Positions 44,624 to 54,226 of a stretch of 64,000 nucleotides of DNA are shown one piece after another. Below the pieces are notes generated by a model. The model ran no database searches. It was given only the letters and a program-made list of their open reading frames with translations, and was not told the origin of the DNA. This DNA is from Sphaerulina vaccinii (taxonomy: Eukaryota; Ascomycota; Dothideomycetes; Mycosphaerellales; Mycosphaerellaceae), in contig JAKUDP010000013.1 of assembly GCA_022570795.1 (NCBI GenBank), forward strand, positions 1,054,001-1,118,000, written 5' to 3'. The translations under genes and the position numbers were made by a program. Within the stretch, counting starts at the first letter, position 1, and each line of letters opens with the position of its first letter.

Positions 44624-45658
44624 ATGTCAACACCACCACTCGAGCTGGCCGATGAAAGTCGAGACGAAACTCCACCTTTGGCCAGCTTGAAACGGCCAGC
44701 TGAAGAGCGACTTGAATCGGCGCGTATTCGCAGAGCTTACCTGGATGACTCTGATGACGACTCGGTAGAGCCGCCGACGCCAGACTATATTACGCACTCT
44801 GGTTCTGTTGGCACTGACGAATTCGACGACGACGAAGACGATGGCGCATTCGATTTCTTCTCAGGAAATCCGGTCTCTGTTGTGACTACCTATGCTGAAA
44901 CCTCCAACGAGACTAGCAGCTCGTGGAATTGGGGCAATCTTCCAGACGTTGATGATATACGGCTCATAACGGTCCTGCCCGCGCAAAGCCCGGACGCTGT
45001 TATCGAGTGCAGCTTCAGTATCACTTCACTGAGGAAGCCGCATGAATATATCGCTTTATCCTACTGCTGGGGACCAACAAATCCGGATGGCTCTCATCTG
45101 ACACAGCACATCTTGTGTGATGGATACACATATCCGGTGACTAAGAACCTCCATGCTGCGTTGAGCCGAATCCGTGGTCTCTCTGCCTCAATCTTGGACA
45201 ATCACGGCATGGACAACCTGGTGTTATGGATAGATGCGGTGTGCATTGATCAAAGCAATGCTGTGGAACGTGGCCGACAGGTGATGCTAATGGATCGCAT
45301 ATATCGTAACGCTTGCCACCTCCTCATATGGCTGGGAGAACTGGAGGACTCACACAACGCCATCCACGCCTCTGAAGTGGAAGAGATGTCGTCTTCTATC
45401 AATGGCCGAAGCAACTTTTCTCGGCGTGTTTCTCTCATCTCAGGATTGCCCGTGGTGCTTTTGGTCCTGTCAGATGAAATCACTGTTTCCACCAAAGTAC
45501 AAGAAGACCGACGAGAAAGATGCCTACACCTTTTGCGTACTAGCGAACGGTCTGGTACTGTGCCTGCGAGAGTATACTCAACGCCATCTGGGCATGCAGA
45601 AGAAGGCGTACAAGGTCGACAATATCTACCAGTCCGTGGATATCAAATACACTGGTGA
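44624..45658 (+). CDS. HET-domain protein, C-terminally broken
   Basis: 344 residues from the first ATG. An acidic leader (DDSDDDSVEPP, DEFDDDEDDG) precedes a HET domain with its two best motifs: YIALSYCWG (about residue 149) and the block LVLWIDAVCIDQSNAVERGR with MLMDRIYRNACHLLIWLGE. In family members a third motif (F..RPWFxRxWVxQE) and several hundred residues follow. Here only a faint trace remains (NFSRRVSLISGLPVVLLVL), then the reading loses protein character. A different frame stays open beside it to 45731. HET proteins trigger programmed cell death in self/non-self recognition; this one probably cannot act normally. It may be a pseudogene or retain unplaced introns. Confidence 0.65.
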   Translation: MSTPPLELADESRDETPPLASLKRPAEERLESARIRRAYLDDSDDDSVEPPTPDYITHSGSVGTDEFDDDEDDGAFDFFSGNPVSVVTTYAETSNETSSSWNWGNLPDVDDIRLITVLPAQSPDAVIECSFSITSLRKPHEYIALSYCWGPTNPDGSHLTQHILCDGYTYPVTKNLHAALSRIRGLSASILDNHGMDNLVLWIDAVCIDQSNAVERGRQVMLMDRIYRNACHLLIWLGELEDSHNAIHASEVEEMSSSINGRSNFSRRVSLISGLPVVLLVLSDEITVSTKVQEDRRERCLHLLRTSERSGTVPARVYSTPSGHAEEGVQGRQYLPVRGYQIHW

Positions 45659-46070
45659 TAATTGGTGTAGCACAAGATGGCTTCAGAGCACTCTTACGAG
45701 ATTTCCTCCTTCCGAGTTGCTACTTTGTTGATCGAAAAGCGATGTAGTGGAACCTGAATGATCTTTCTCGCAAGCAGTACACTTCAATGTCGATATTTGA
45801 AGTGTCCGAAGAGGGCTATGGCTATGCTTCCCCGCATGTATCAGCTAGTTGACGTTGCAGGATTCCCCAGAATGTCACTCCAGGACGCTAATCCATAGAG
45901 GCTGGCAGTCTTGGCCGCGGAGTGTGATGATCTGCTCTTGAGCACTGTCGCGTGCAAGTCAGCTCGGTTTTGTCCTACTACCTACCTCACGCGTCTTCCA
46001 GTTAGTTGGTCGTCACAAGCCATTCCTTACAACTGCTGACCATACTGTACATCTGCACGATACCTTTAGA
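45659..46070. other. Intergenic region, possibly decayed HET gene 3' part
   Basis: No continuous frame. The first 70 nt continue an alternative frame of the HET gene (LGMQKKAYKVDNIYQSVDIK, 45591-45650). The rest shows nothing. Confidence 0.35.
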
Positions 46071-46571
46071 ATGTTCGCTCCATCCATTGTCGCCATCTGG
46101 CTCCTCGCCATAGGCACCACGACAGTGAAAGCCTTCAACTTCACAGCACCCACCCCAGGATCAGACGCACTCAATCTCTCCGCGTCCAGTATCGACATTC
46201 GCTGGTCTCCCGACAATGCGCAGTACTCCCAACTCGACCTCTCTTTCCAAGGTTCATCCGCAAAAGGCACAGGATTCACATACAGTATCGCCTCGAATGT
46301 CTCCGTCTCGGATGGAGCATACACTTGGCATCCTTCCAACATTTCCAATGCTTTGCACAGCGGCAATATCGCGCTGACGACCGGCCGCGATTACCTCTTG
46401 GTCGCAGACCTCCATAATGCGAACCAGAGCTCTGGGGCGACAGTGGACTCGGGGAGTTATGCGGTGTCGGGATACACGCCTACTGGCGCGGCAGCGGCGA
46501 TGCAGCCTCACCTTGGAGCGGCGCTCTTGACGATGATGATTTCATTCTCAATCGCATATGGTTGTTGGTAG
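46071..46571 (+). CDS. Small secreted GPI-anchored-type protein (Kre9/Knh1-like N-terminal fold)
   Basis: 166 residues. A signal peptide (MFAPSIVAIWLLAIGTTTVKA) is followed by FNFTAPTPGSDALNLSASSI and DIRWSPDNAQYSQLDLSFQG. This is the layout of the Ser/Thr-rich GPI membrane family with an Ig-like Kre9/Knh1 N-terminal domain. The C-terminus is small residues then hydrophobic (GAAAAMQPHLGAALLTMMIS), suiting a GPI-addition signal. Several N-glycosylation sites (NFT, NLS, NVS, NIS, NQS). No intron. Likely a cell-surface or wall protein of unknown function. Confidence 0.72.
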   Translation: MFAPSIVAIWLLAIGTTTVKAFNFTAPTPGSDALNLSASSIDIRWSPDNAQYSQLDLSFQGSSAKGTGFTYSIASNVSVSDGAYTWHPSNISNALHSGNIALTTGRDYLLVADLHNANQSSGATVDSGSYAVSGYTPTGAAAAMQPHLGAALLTMMISFSIAYGCW

Positions 46572-46901
46572 AAGTGTGTGGACGAGTCGACACGATGAGG
46601 GACGACCATTCCTGATGGTGTGATATCTGACACGGTCGTCATAAGAAAAGAAGGGAAGGTTGTTCTGCGGAATCATCACATCCTACGAGCAGGCATATAT
46701 ACCCAGCTTCGGCCTTGGCGCTCAGTGCCCAGATCGCCCTTATAAATCGAAACTTACCTATGAAGCCGTCTTCCTTATGTCAACTTGAAGTGTGACTCTG
46801 TTGTTGAATTCAATGCTGCTTGATGTGAGGAGCCAGTAGAGAAACAAGTTTTACATGTCTCGCTACATCGATAGATACAAGCTTTGCCTCGTCAATACCA
46901 C
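46572..46901. other. Convergent 3' region, nothing recognised
   Basis: Probably the 3' UTRs of the GPI protein and the convergent thiolase gene. Confidence 0.35.
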
Positions 46902-48338
46902 CTACAATCGACTCTGAATCTTCTCTGGCGTATCACTCAAAGCATACTCAACAGCATACTTCTTACTCCTGACCGTCTGCGCCTCCTCCATACTCGGAGT
47001 CTTAGCAGCAGTTGCGGGGTTATACTTCCAATTCGTGTCCTTGATGGCCTCTTCGTCTGACAACTTCTTGTTTGCCTGACCGTCTGCACGCTTGTAAACG
47101 TTGACGACCACACAGCCACCAAGTCCAAGATTATGCTGAAGTGCAACCTTAGCATCAACATGTCTCGTATTCGCCCAACCTCTCAACTGCCAAGTCAACT
47201 CAGCACACTGTGCAAGACCCGTCGCGCCGAGTGGATGACCCTTCGAGATCAAGCCTCCAGAAGGATTGACAATAGGTCCTTTACCTCCGAAAGTAATAGC
47301 TCCCTCGCGAACGAGCTGGTGAGCTTTGCCCTCTTCAGCAAATCCTAACCCTTCTAGGAGAATGAGTTGATTGGCAGAAAAACAGTCGTGAAGCTCGCAG
47401 ACTCCAATATCCTTAGCAGTAACACCAGCTTCCTCATAAGCCATCTTGACAGCATTCTTCGTCATACCAAACCCACAAAGATCCATTGCTGACTTCGAAA
47501 AAAGCGATGGAGGATCTGTTTGGAGTTGTTGGCCTGCCATTAGGATAGCTTGGTTCCAGAGATGAGGTTTTTTAGACTTCAAGAAACGTTCTGAAACGAT
47601 TACGGCTGCGCCAGAACCATCTGAGGTAGGAGAACATTGGAGTTTGGTCAAAGGTGGGTGGATCATTGTGGAATTCTTGATCTCGTCGAATGTGTATTCT
47701 TGTTGGAATTGGGCGTAGGGGTTGTTTACGCTGTGGGCGTGAGAGATGCGGCCAATTTCGGCGAAGTCGTCGTCTGTGGCTCCATACCTGTGACAGATCA
47801 GTATACGCAAAGTGGTAGAAGATGGAGTGGAATGAACTCACTTCTTCATGTACTCTTGACCAGCATTCGCGAAGTACTGTGCGTTCCTCGGACTTTCATG
47901 TTTACCAAATTCCTCCTCCATAAGTTTGGTACCCAACTCCATAGGACTTGGGCGATCAGACCAGCCACTCTTGATACTTCCAGGTTGCATCTGCTCGAAT
48001 CCGATGACCATCACACAGTCCGCTGCACCAGCTCGGACAAGCGTTCGCGCCATGTGTAGACCCGTAGAGCCAGTGGCGCAAGCATTGTTTGTGTTGTAGA
48101 TGGGAATACCAGTCATGCCGAATTGGTAGAAGACTCGCTGGCCAGAGGTTGTGTCACCATAGCAGAAACAGCCCACGCCGAGCTCGACATCATCGTAAGT
48201 GATTTGAGCGTCAAGCATGGCTTTTGTGCCTGCTTCGAAGCCTAGTTCGACATATGAGCGTGTTTGGCGTGGCTTGATGAATTTGGTGACGCCGACGCCG
48301 AGAACGTAGGCGTTTTGTTGGGGCTTCTTGATCTCCAT
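46902..48338 (-). CDS. Peroxisomal SCPx-type thiolase (sterol carrier protein-like 3-ketoacyl-CoA thiolase)
   Basis: Cleaves 3-ketoacyl-CoA, in peroxisomes preferring branched or unusual chains. Exons 47842-48338 and 46902-47787 (54-nt intron) give 460 residues from MEIKKPQQNA. The nucleophile Cys lies in TNNACATGSTGLH (C87). Later motifs are ELHDCFSANQLI and NPSGGLISKGHPLGATG. The protein ends QSRL, a PTS1-type peroxisomal signal. The SCP2 lipid-transfer domain found at the end of animal SCPx is absent, as in fungal single-domain forms. Upstream in-frame codons were rejected because the thiolase fold starts at VLGVGVTKF. Confidence 0.92.
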
Positions 48339-48942
48339 TGTGCTTGATGTGTTTGTAGACTGTGATGCTGGTACTGGGTCGTTTGATGCTGGGAGTATGT
48401 CAGAGATGTAGTTCTTGATGTGTCGTCGCGGCTGACATCGTGAACGGCAAAACCGCTTGTAGATCATATTGAAGCCCTCGGTTACCCTCCCCGCCGTCCA
48501 GCAAGGTTTATGGCCTCGGATGTGGTGTTTGTACAACCACTTCGATGCGACTTGATCAGTGATACTCAATACCAAGCATAATAATGACTATTCTAGGCTG
48601 CTCATGACACAGATACTGGAGAACGCTAGAACACATCATGGCTCTATGCACACCCAAGTTTGGAGGCTCAGAGCTGCAGCAATGTTGTCTTCCCTGGAGC
48701 TGTGCCATGACTGGTGATTTGGTCGGCGAAACTACCACGAGATCCGGTCTGGATGGCGAGAACACGTTGTGGGTAAGTCAGCGGATGATTTTCAACTCAT
48801 ATCTTCATGGTTGTTGTCATCAGAACGTGGTGAGATTGGGCCACGCGCCATTTTCGCGACCGCCAAGGCTCGGGGACTTTCTCCCTCCCCGTCCGAACCT
48901 TCTTTCATGTATTCCGGACCACTCCCTCTTCACTTACATCAA
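48339..48942. promoter_or_regulatory. Shared upstream region of thiolase and the following gene
   Basis: About 600 bp between divergent genes. No fatty-acid-type CCTCGG element was noticed. Nothing else recognised. Confidence 0.35.
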
Positions 48943-50302
48943 ATGACCACTCTCTTCCGCCGGAGGGCCATCTCACAGCTCTTACAGCGGACGAGCAAAT
49001 GCTCGTTGTCTATACGGCGCGTAGCTGTAGAGTCCGTCGAGCGCACTTCTTCGAATGCTGAAGCACCCACCGTCTCGCACCGAAACAAGATCACATGGAG
49101 CGATGAAGACTTTTTACCAGAAGACCAACAAAGAGAGAGCAGTGTTTCTCGTGGAATCTCGTTTAGGCCCACTATCCACTGATGCTAGGACTCTGGAAAC
49201 GAAGCTTGCCTCCGGAGGAGTCGACCCGTTCACCTTCGCTAAGACGTACCTGGCGGAAGGCAGTGTAGATATCGAGGTCATTCGTGTACTCCTCACTGCG
49301 GCCAAAGCTCAGCTTTTCAAGTTACATAGATCCGAGCGTCGTGAGGCATATGCGGCCAATCGTGTGGAGCTCGGCCGATCAGTGCTGTCCAGGATTTGGG
49401 AAAACTCCAATCTATGGTTGAATCTAATTGAAGACCACGAAGCGACATGGTGCCTTGCTTGGTTCGCTATGCTGGATGATGTTGACCATCTTATGCTAGA
49501 GTGGATCAAGGTCGATCTAGGTGGAAGCTGTAATGCCAATGACTGGCGACCAATGGCAATAGGACGTGAATCAAATTGGCGAGGCGATATCTTAGCAAAA
49601 TTGATCGAAGTACAATGCGTAACAGCAGGACTACATAGTGCGGATGCTGCTATCAAGCGTTTCATCGACATTTTCGAGTGGCGAAGGCAGGTGGCCAGCG
49701 GCGAGTCTCTCGATGGAATGGATGGTCCCAGCTCCACTTTTGTCCACGACATCAGGAAAATGCCGCTCGGATTCTCTGCCGCTTTACTAGTGACCAGCTT
49801 GGGCAAAGGGAGGTTCCACGGCACCTCGAGCCAGCTTTGGGATCGCTTCGCAGCCATTCGGAAGACATTAGTAGATCCAAACAAGCCTGTCTGGGAATTG
49901 AACGGGCGCAAGGCCACCAAATACCATCTCGCTAAGCTCGACATATTCCATCCCGCGAAGCCAGATGCCGCGAAATTCATGACGCTTCTGCGTGAGATGC
50001 ACAGCACTCACAACAGAGACAACAGTCTCACAATACCAGCCGCTAGAATGAGACACACTCTGCAAGACGACATGCAGCGGGCCTGGGTTGTGCTCAAGGC
50101 ACACCACCAAGAGGCAGAGGCCGAATGGGTCATGATGGCTTACGAAGCAACATTCAATGAGCGTTTTCAGGTCGAGGATGGGTTCTTCTTGGTATTGCCG
50201 GCACATCTGGGCAAGGTGGTACCTCCTCATCCTCTTGTAAGGATCAAAAAGTTCCGTACTGGGAAACGGCAGCAATCCACTGCCAATTCCGGACTGCGAT
50301 GA
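48943..50302 (+). CDS. Hypothetical protein, probable mitochondrial presequence, frame broken near residue 70
   Basis: The first frame starts at 48943 with a basic, Ser/Arg-rich start (MTTLFRRRAISQLLQRTSKC) typical of a mitochondrial presequence, and reads KITWSDEDFLPEDQQRESS before stopping at 49182. A second frame, open from 49055, carries about 380 residues of convincing protein from about RLGPLSTDARTLETKLASGG to the stop at 50302 (for example LWLNLIEDHEATWCLAWFAM, QVEDGFFLVLPAHLGKV). The two join sensibly only by a one-base shift near 49145-49165. No GT/AG pair there restores the join. No domain recognised. Either a real frameshift or a sequence error. Confidence 0.5.
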
Positions 50303-51011
50303 GAAGAGGCATCAGTGACAGTCATCCTGGACAGCAAGCCACGAGACGACTCCTATCTGGCGGTGCGCTTTTGGGAGAATTCCGTGCCAAGGGCATCATT
50401 ACGGGTTTCTTCGCGTCTCCCAGAGATTCTGTGGTCAGGTTCCCGAAAACTCTAGCTGTCCAAGTCAAGTCGTCAAGCAAAGGAGCCATATTGATACAGG
50501 CAACCCGTATTCCCTGTCCTGGCACTCCTTGCTTGAGCCTTGTTCGAGAAGCTGCTTGGATGGTCCACTGTAAACAGGAGCCAGCCTAATCACCGACGGA
50601 CTGCATGCTTGCGTCGGTGTTTCGTGCAACAGTCCGGCACAACTGACATGGGATGATCTGTGTTCCGTTTCCGCTCCTCGTACTTCCACATACGAGCAGA
50701 AGCAGGGCATCATTCGGCCTACCCGCAGGATAGGACCACACCACGAATTGCGCTTTGTGGCAAAGATCGAATCGCGAGTCAGAGCACTGGCGGCAGTATG
50801 GCCACGAGACATCCTAATCATGATATTCACTTGAGGTCGGTCGGTGTCAATGATGAAGCAATATACCTGCACGGAGAGTCTTTCTGGCATTCGACGGGAG
50901 CTCAGCAGATCATGTTCCGTCGACTGGCAGAAACAAACATCTGGAATGCTGCCAGTCGTAAATAGAAGTCTATAGAAAAGGACCGTCATCGAAAGCAAGT
51001 GTGCTTTGACA
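50303..51011. other. 0.7-kb intergenic region, nothing recognised
   Basis: Open frames on both strands overlap and lack protein character. Confidence 0.35.
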
Positions 51012-52818
51012 ATGCGCTGGCTCTACAATTCCTTACGATATGATGCCATCAGTGACTCCAATGCTAACAGTATGTCTGTCTCCCATGCGTCTCCCCTCCC
51101 ATCCGATCATGTTTTGATGATTCTTGGCGTGCTCCACTTTTCTTCGGCCTCATCTCTCTTCTCCGAGAATCCATCATGGACCAAATCACTTCCATTAACA
51201 TACAATGTTTCTCATCACAAGCTGAGTGGACGCCATGGCATCTGGAGAGCGGTTCGTGATATGGTCAATCCACTCAAGCACAAGTTGCAGCTCAAGCGAC
51301 TGAAAGCAGCTGTGCAGGCGAAAGCCTCTTCAAATCCTACCAATGGCATATCTCAATCACTACCGCTTCCAAGTGGTATCGTCAAGCATCAGCAGAAGCT
51401 AGTCTCATCATATTTGAGCTCAAAGCCAGTCCTGAGCTCAGCATATCAGGCGCCTCCGAAGCCACAAGTCATTCCAATCTCAAGGCTCCGTGCAGGTAAG
51501 CCGTTGCGGTTTTCTCGATCTGGTAGCAGTGGCTGATATATAATAGCTGTTCCGACGCGTCAAAGGCTTGTCCAGGCACCCAGACTATCAGTCCGATCTC
51601 CATCGACATTGGAGACTGCAATACGGCTTGGACATCCTGCGCTGCGAAAGCGAGGCAGAGGTATACCTGCACCGCGAAGTTTAGGACGTGGCCGGCTCAG
51701 CGAACGTCGTTATAGACGTATATATGAGGCCTCTAATGCGAGACGAGCATATCTCAACTATGGCCACATCGCTCAGCTTCAACGTATACTTGGTCGTGAC
51801 AAGGACGAGACGCTGGACACGGATGTGACCTTTCTGTCACTGGACCTTGAGTGGGAGCGGAAAGGCTTACTCCAGCAGATCACCGAGATAGGTGTCACGA
51901 CTTTAAGTGTTCGTGATCTTCTGGGTGCTGAGCTCGGAGCCTTTGCAACTGGGTGGAAGGAGAAGATGAATCATGGTATTTCAGAAGCCATCTTCGGAAG
52001 TGTCTGTGCATGACTAACGCAGCACAGTACACATTGTTACTGATGCAGCATCGAAACCCTCCTCAAGCATGGGTTCTTCACTATTCGGCAGAAGCGAGTA
52101 CATGACGAGGACCGATGCAAAGACTCGCCTGGAAGACATCATCCGAACACTGATCCGCCCAGGCACTTCCGATCGAGTGATCCTGGTAGGCCAGTCCGTG
52201 GACAGCGACATCTTCCAGCTAGAAAACGATGCCACTTTCCGCATGAAACTGGAAACCCTGATCGGCGAGAACTTCCAAATCCTTGACACTCACAAGCTTT
52301 CACTGCAAGCCAGGAAAGAAGGTGCCAAGTTCCAAGGAAGCATGAGATTAGCGAGTATCGCTCTTAATCTGGGCATTGAACAGAAGTATCGAATCCGCAG
52401 GCTGGCCACGAGCAAAGAAGCAGCCCGGGAGTCCTTGTACAGCTCGGCTCCGCTTGTGTTCAATGACCTGAAGGCCTGCCACAACGCGAGCAACGACGCA
52501 GCTTATGCTCTCATCACGATGCTGCTGTTTGCTCTACGCTGGAGCGACTTTGTCGTGAACGGCACAGCTCGAGGCAGTTTGGCTGCGAAAGTCTGGGAGA
52601 ATACTGGACATGTCACGAGCTCGGATGTGGCGAAAAAGTATATGCTAGATCTGCCTGCTATCGAGAGATTTCATCTTTCTTCCATGCCCAAGCTTGAGGA
52701 CACGAGGATGAAAGAGGAGGCTGCAAGGACGCTATATGAGCAGGTTCGAGCTGAGAAAGCGGAAAGGAAGATAAAGAAGTCCTGGTATGGGAGGCTGAAG
52801 AGTATGTTTCGGGGGTAG
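51012..52818 (+). CDS. Gfd2/YDR514C-like DEDDh nuclease-fold protein
   Basis: Exons 51012-51495, 51547-51975 and 52028-52818 (introns 50 and 52 nt) give 567 residues. The N-terminal third is Ser/Lys-rich and disordered, then RRAYLNYGHIAQLQRIL. The RNase H-like exonuclease fold begins LDTDVTFLSLDLEWERKG (Asp and Glu of motif I), then TEIGVTTLSVRDL. Motif II Asp is in VGQSVDSDIFQLEND. Motif III is CHNASNDAAYALITMLLFAL, with the His and Asp of the h type. All four acidic residues and the His are present, so it could be active. Relatives include yeast Gfd2 and YDR514C and RNA-silencing-linked exonucleases. The exact start is uncertain. Confidence 0.72.
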
Positions 52819-54226
52819 CAGAGGACAAGCTCATGATATATAAATCCGTTCCAGGACTACTGCAAGAACCGGAAATCAATAAGCATACATGCCCTCTCCG
52901 CATCAATAGCTTGGTACGATACTGGACTGCCGCATACCACCTTGGCATGGTCTTCGAGGTGTAAGAGATTATTGTTAATACTGGCTGCCGTTCTCCAGTG
53001 GCAATCGTCAGCCAATGGCATAGTAAGAAGGTCTGACCTGCGATTTTTCCATGATTCCGAGTTTGATCCACCGCCGCAATGCAATATGCGTGACGCTAGG
53101 CATGCTGAGATATATGCATAAGTGGAAGAGAGTGTCATGCCAAGTTGTGAGATCCAGAACGCAAATAATGCTCGCAGCATGCAGTCATCGTAGCGTGCAA
53201 GCCAGCTATGTGCCTTCGATCAACGCACGATACCTCTTCGGATGACTCTAACAACGAATTGCTGCAGAAGTGTGTTGAACCCGTAATCCATGGCCAGTAT
53301 CAAGTTGTATATCGAGTGTGGTACTATCACCAGAGTTTTCAATACCACAAACAAGAAATCGACAAACGCAGAGACATTCTCCTTATAGTCGACGAAGTTG
53401 AGAGCAGAGATAAGGTGGCATACGGAATGCATCTCCACTTGCGCAATGGACTTCTGCCACTATGTCGCCGCGGTTTTGGTTGGCCTAGTCGGCAGCCAGA
53501 ATGGTGAAGATCATGCTAGAATGTCAAACATCTCTGCTGTATCCTGCGATAGCTACGGCACTAGGTTCGAACATGTTGTGGCTAGCAAGTCGTATCGTGG
53601 AATCAGAAAGACGCTAAAGAACCAGGAGTGCTCTATCTCTGATTACGCAACAAGTTTCTCTTACTGCCCTGTCGTGCCATCTCATAGCTTGGCAGGCGTA
53701 TCAACCAGCAGAGATGATTGTGGCAAGCTGGCACATCTCTGAATCATGCGATAAGTCGTGTTGCTGGTCTGTTGTGCCATTCGATGGCTTAGTAGGCACT
53801 TTGTGACGCGGAGATAACCCGGCATCTCGATGTATCTCTGCGAAATCTTTCGCTGACTGCGACACTGTAAGCTGACATGTCGTGCTAGCAGATCCAGAAT
53901 TGTAAGATGGAGAAGGCAGCAAAAGCAGTTATACACCTATCTCTGATACTACGATAGATCCAGCCACTGGTCTGTCGTAGCAGTCGGTGGTTTGGTAGGA
54001 AGGTCAGGCAGCAGAGATGAGCTAGGATTTCGATGTATCTCTGCGGATGTCGTTCACCACTGTGGCATCGTAAGCAGATATGTGGTGCTATTAGCTTCGA
54101 GACTAGGAAAGGGAGAGGGGACTGAAAAGTAGGAATGTACCTATCTCTGATTTCGCAGTTTTTGCTGCTACTACCCTGGCGCTGCTCTTAGCAGCCTAGT
54201 CGGCGCTGTTTCTGGCAGAGAGACAC
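52819..54226. other. 1.4-kb intergenic region with decayed repeats next to the importin 3' end
   Basis: The first 800 bp show nothing. From about 53630 onward, diverged direct repeats fill the space up to the stop codon of the importin gene. Confidence 0.45.
53630..54165. repeat. Diverged direct repeats sharing CTATCTCTGAT and CGATGTATCTCTGCG
   Basis: CTATCTCTGAT occurs near 53632, 53937 and 54141. TCGATGTATCTCTGCG occurs near 53828 and 54030. CAGCAGAGATGA occurs near 53707 and 54010. GGTCTGTYGT occurs near 53766 and 53970. The order is kept in each copy, with unit length roughly 200-300 bp. It is probably a decayed tandem or nested non-coding mobile element. Confidence 0.55.
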
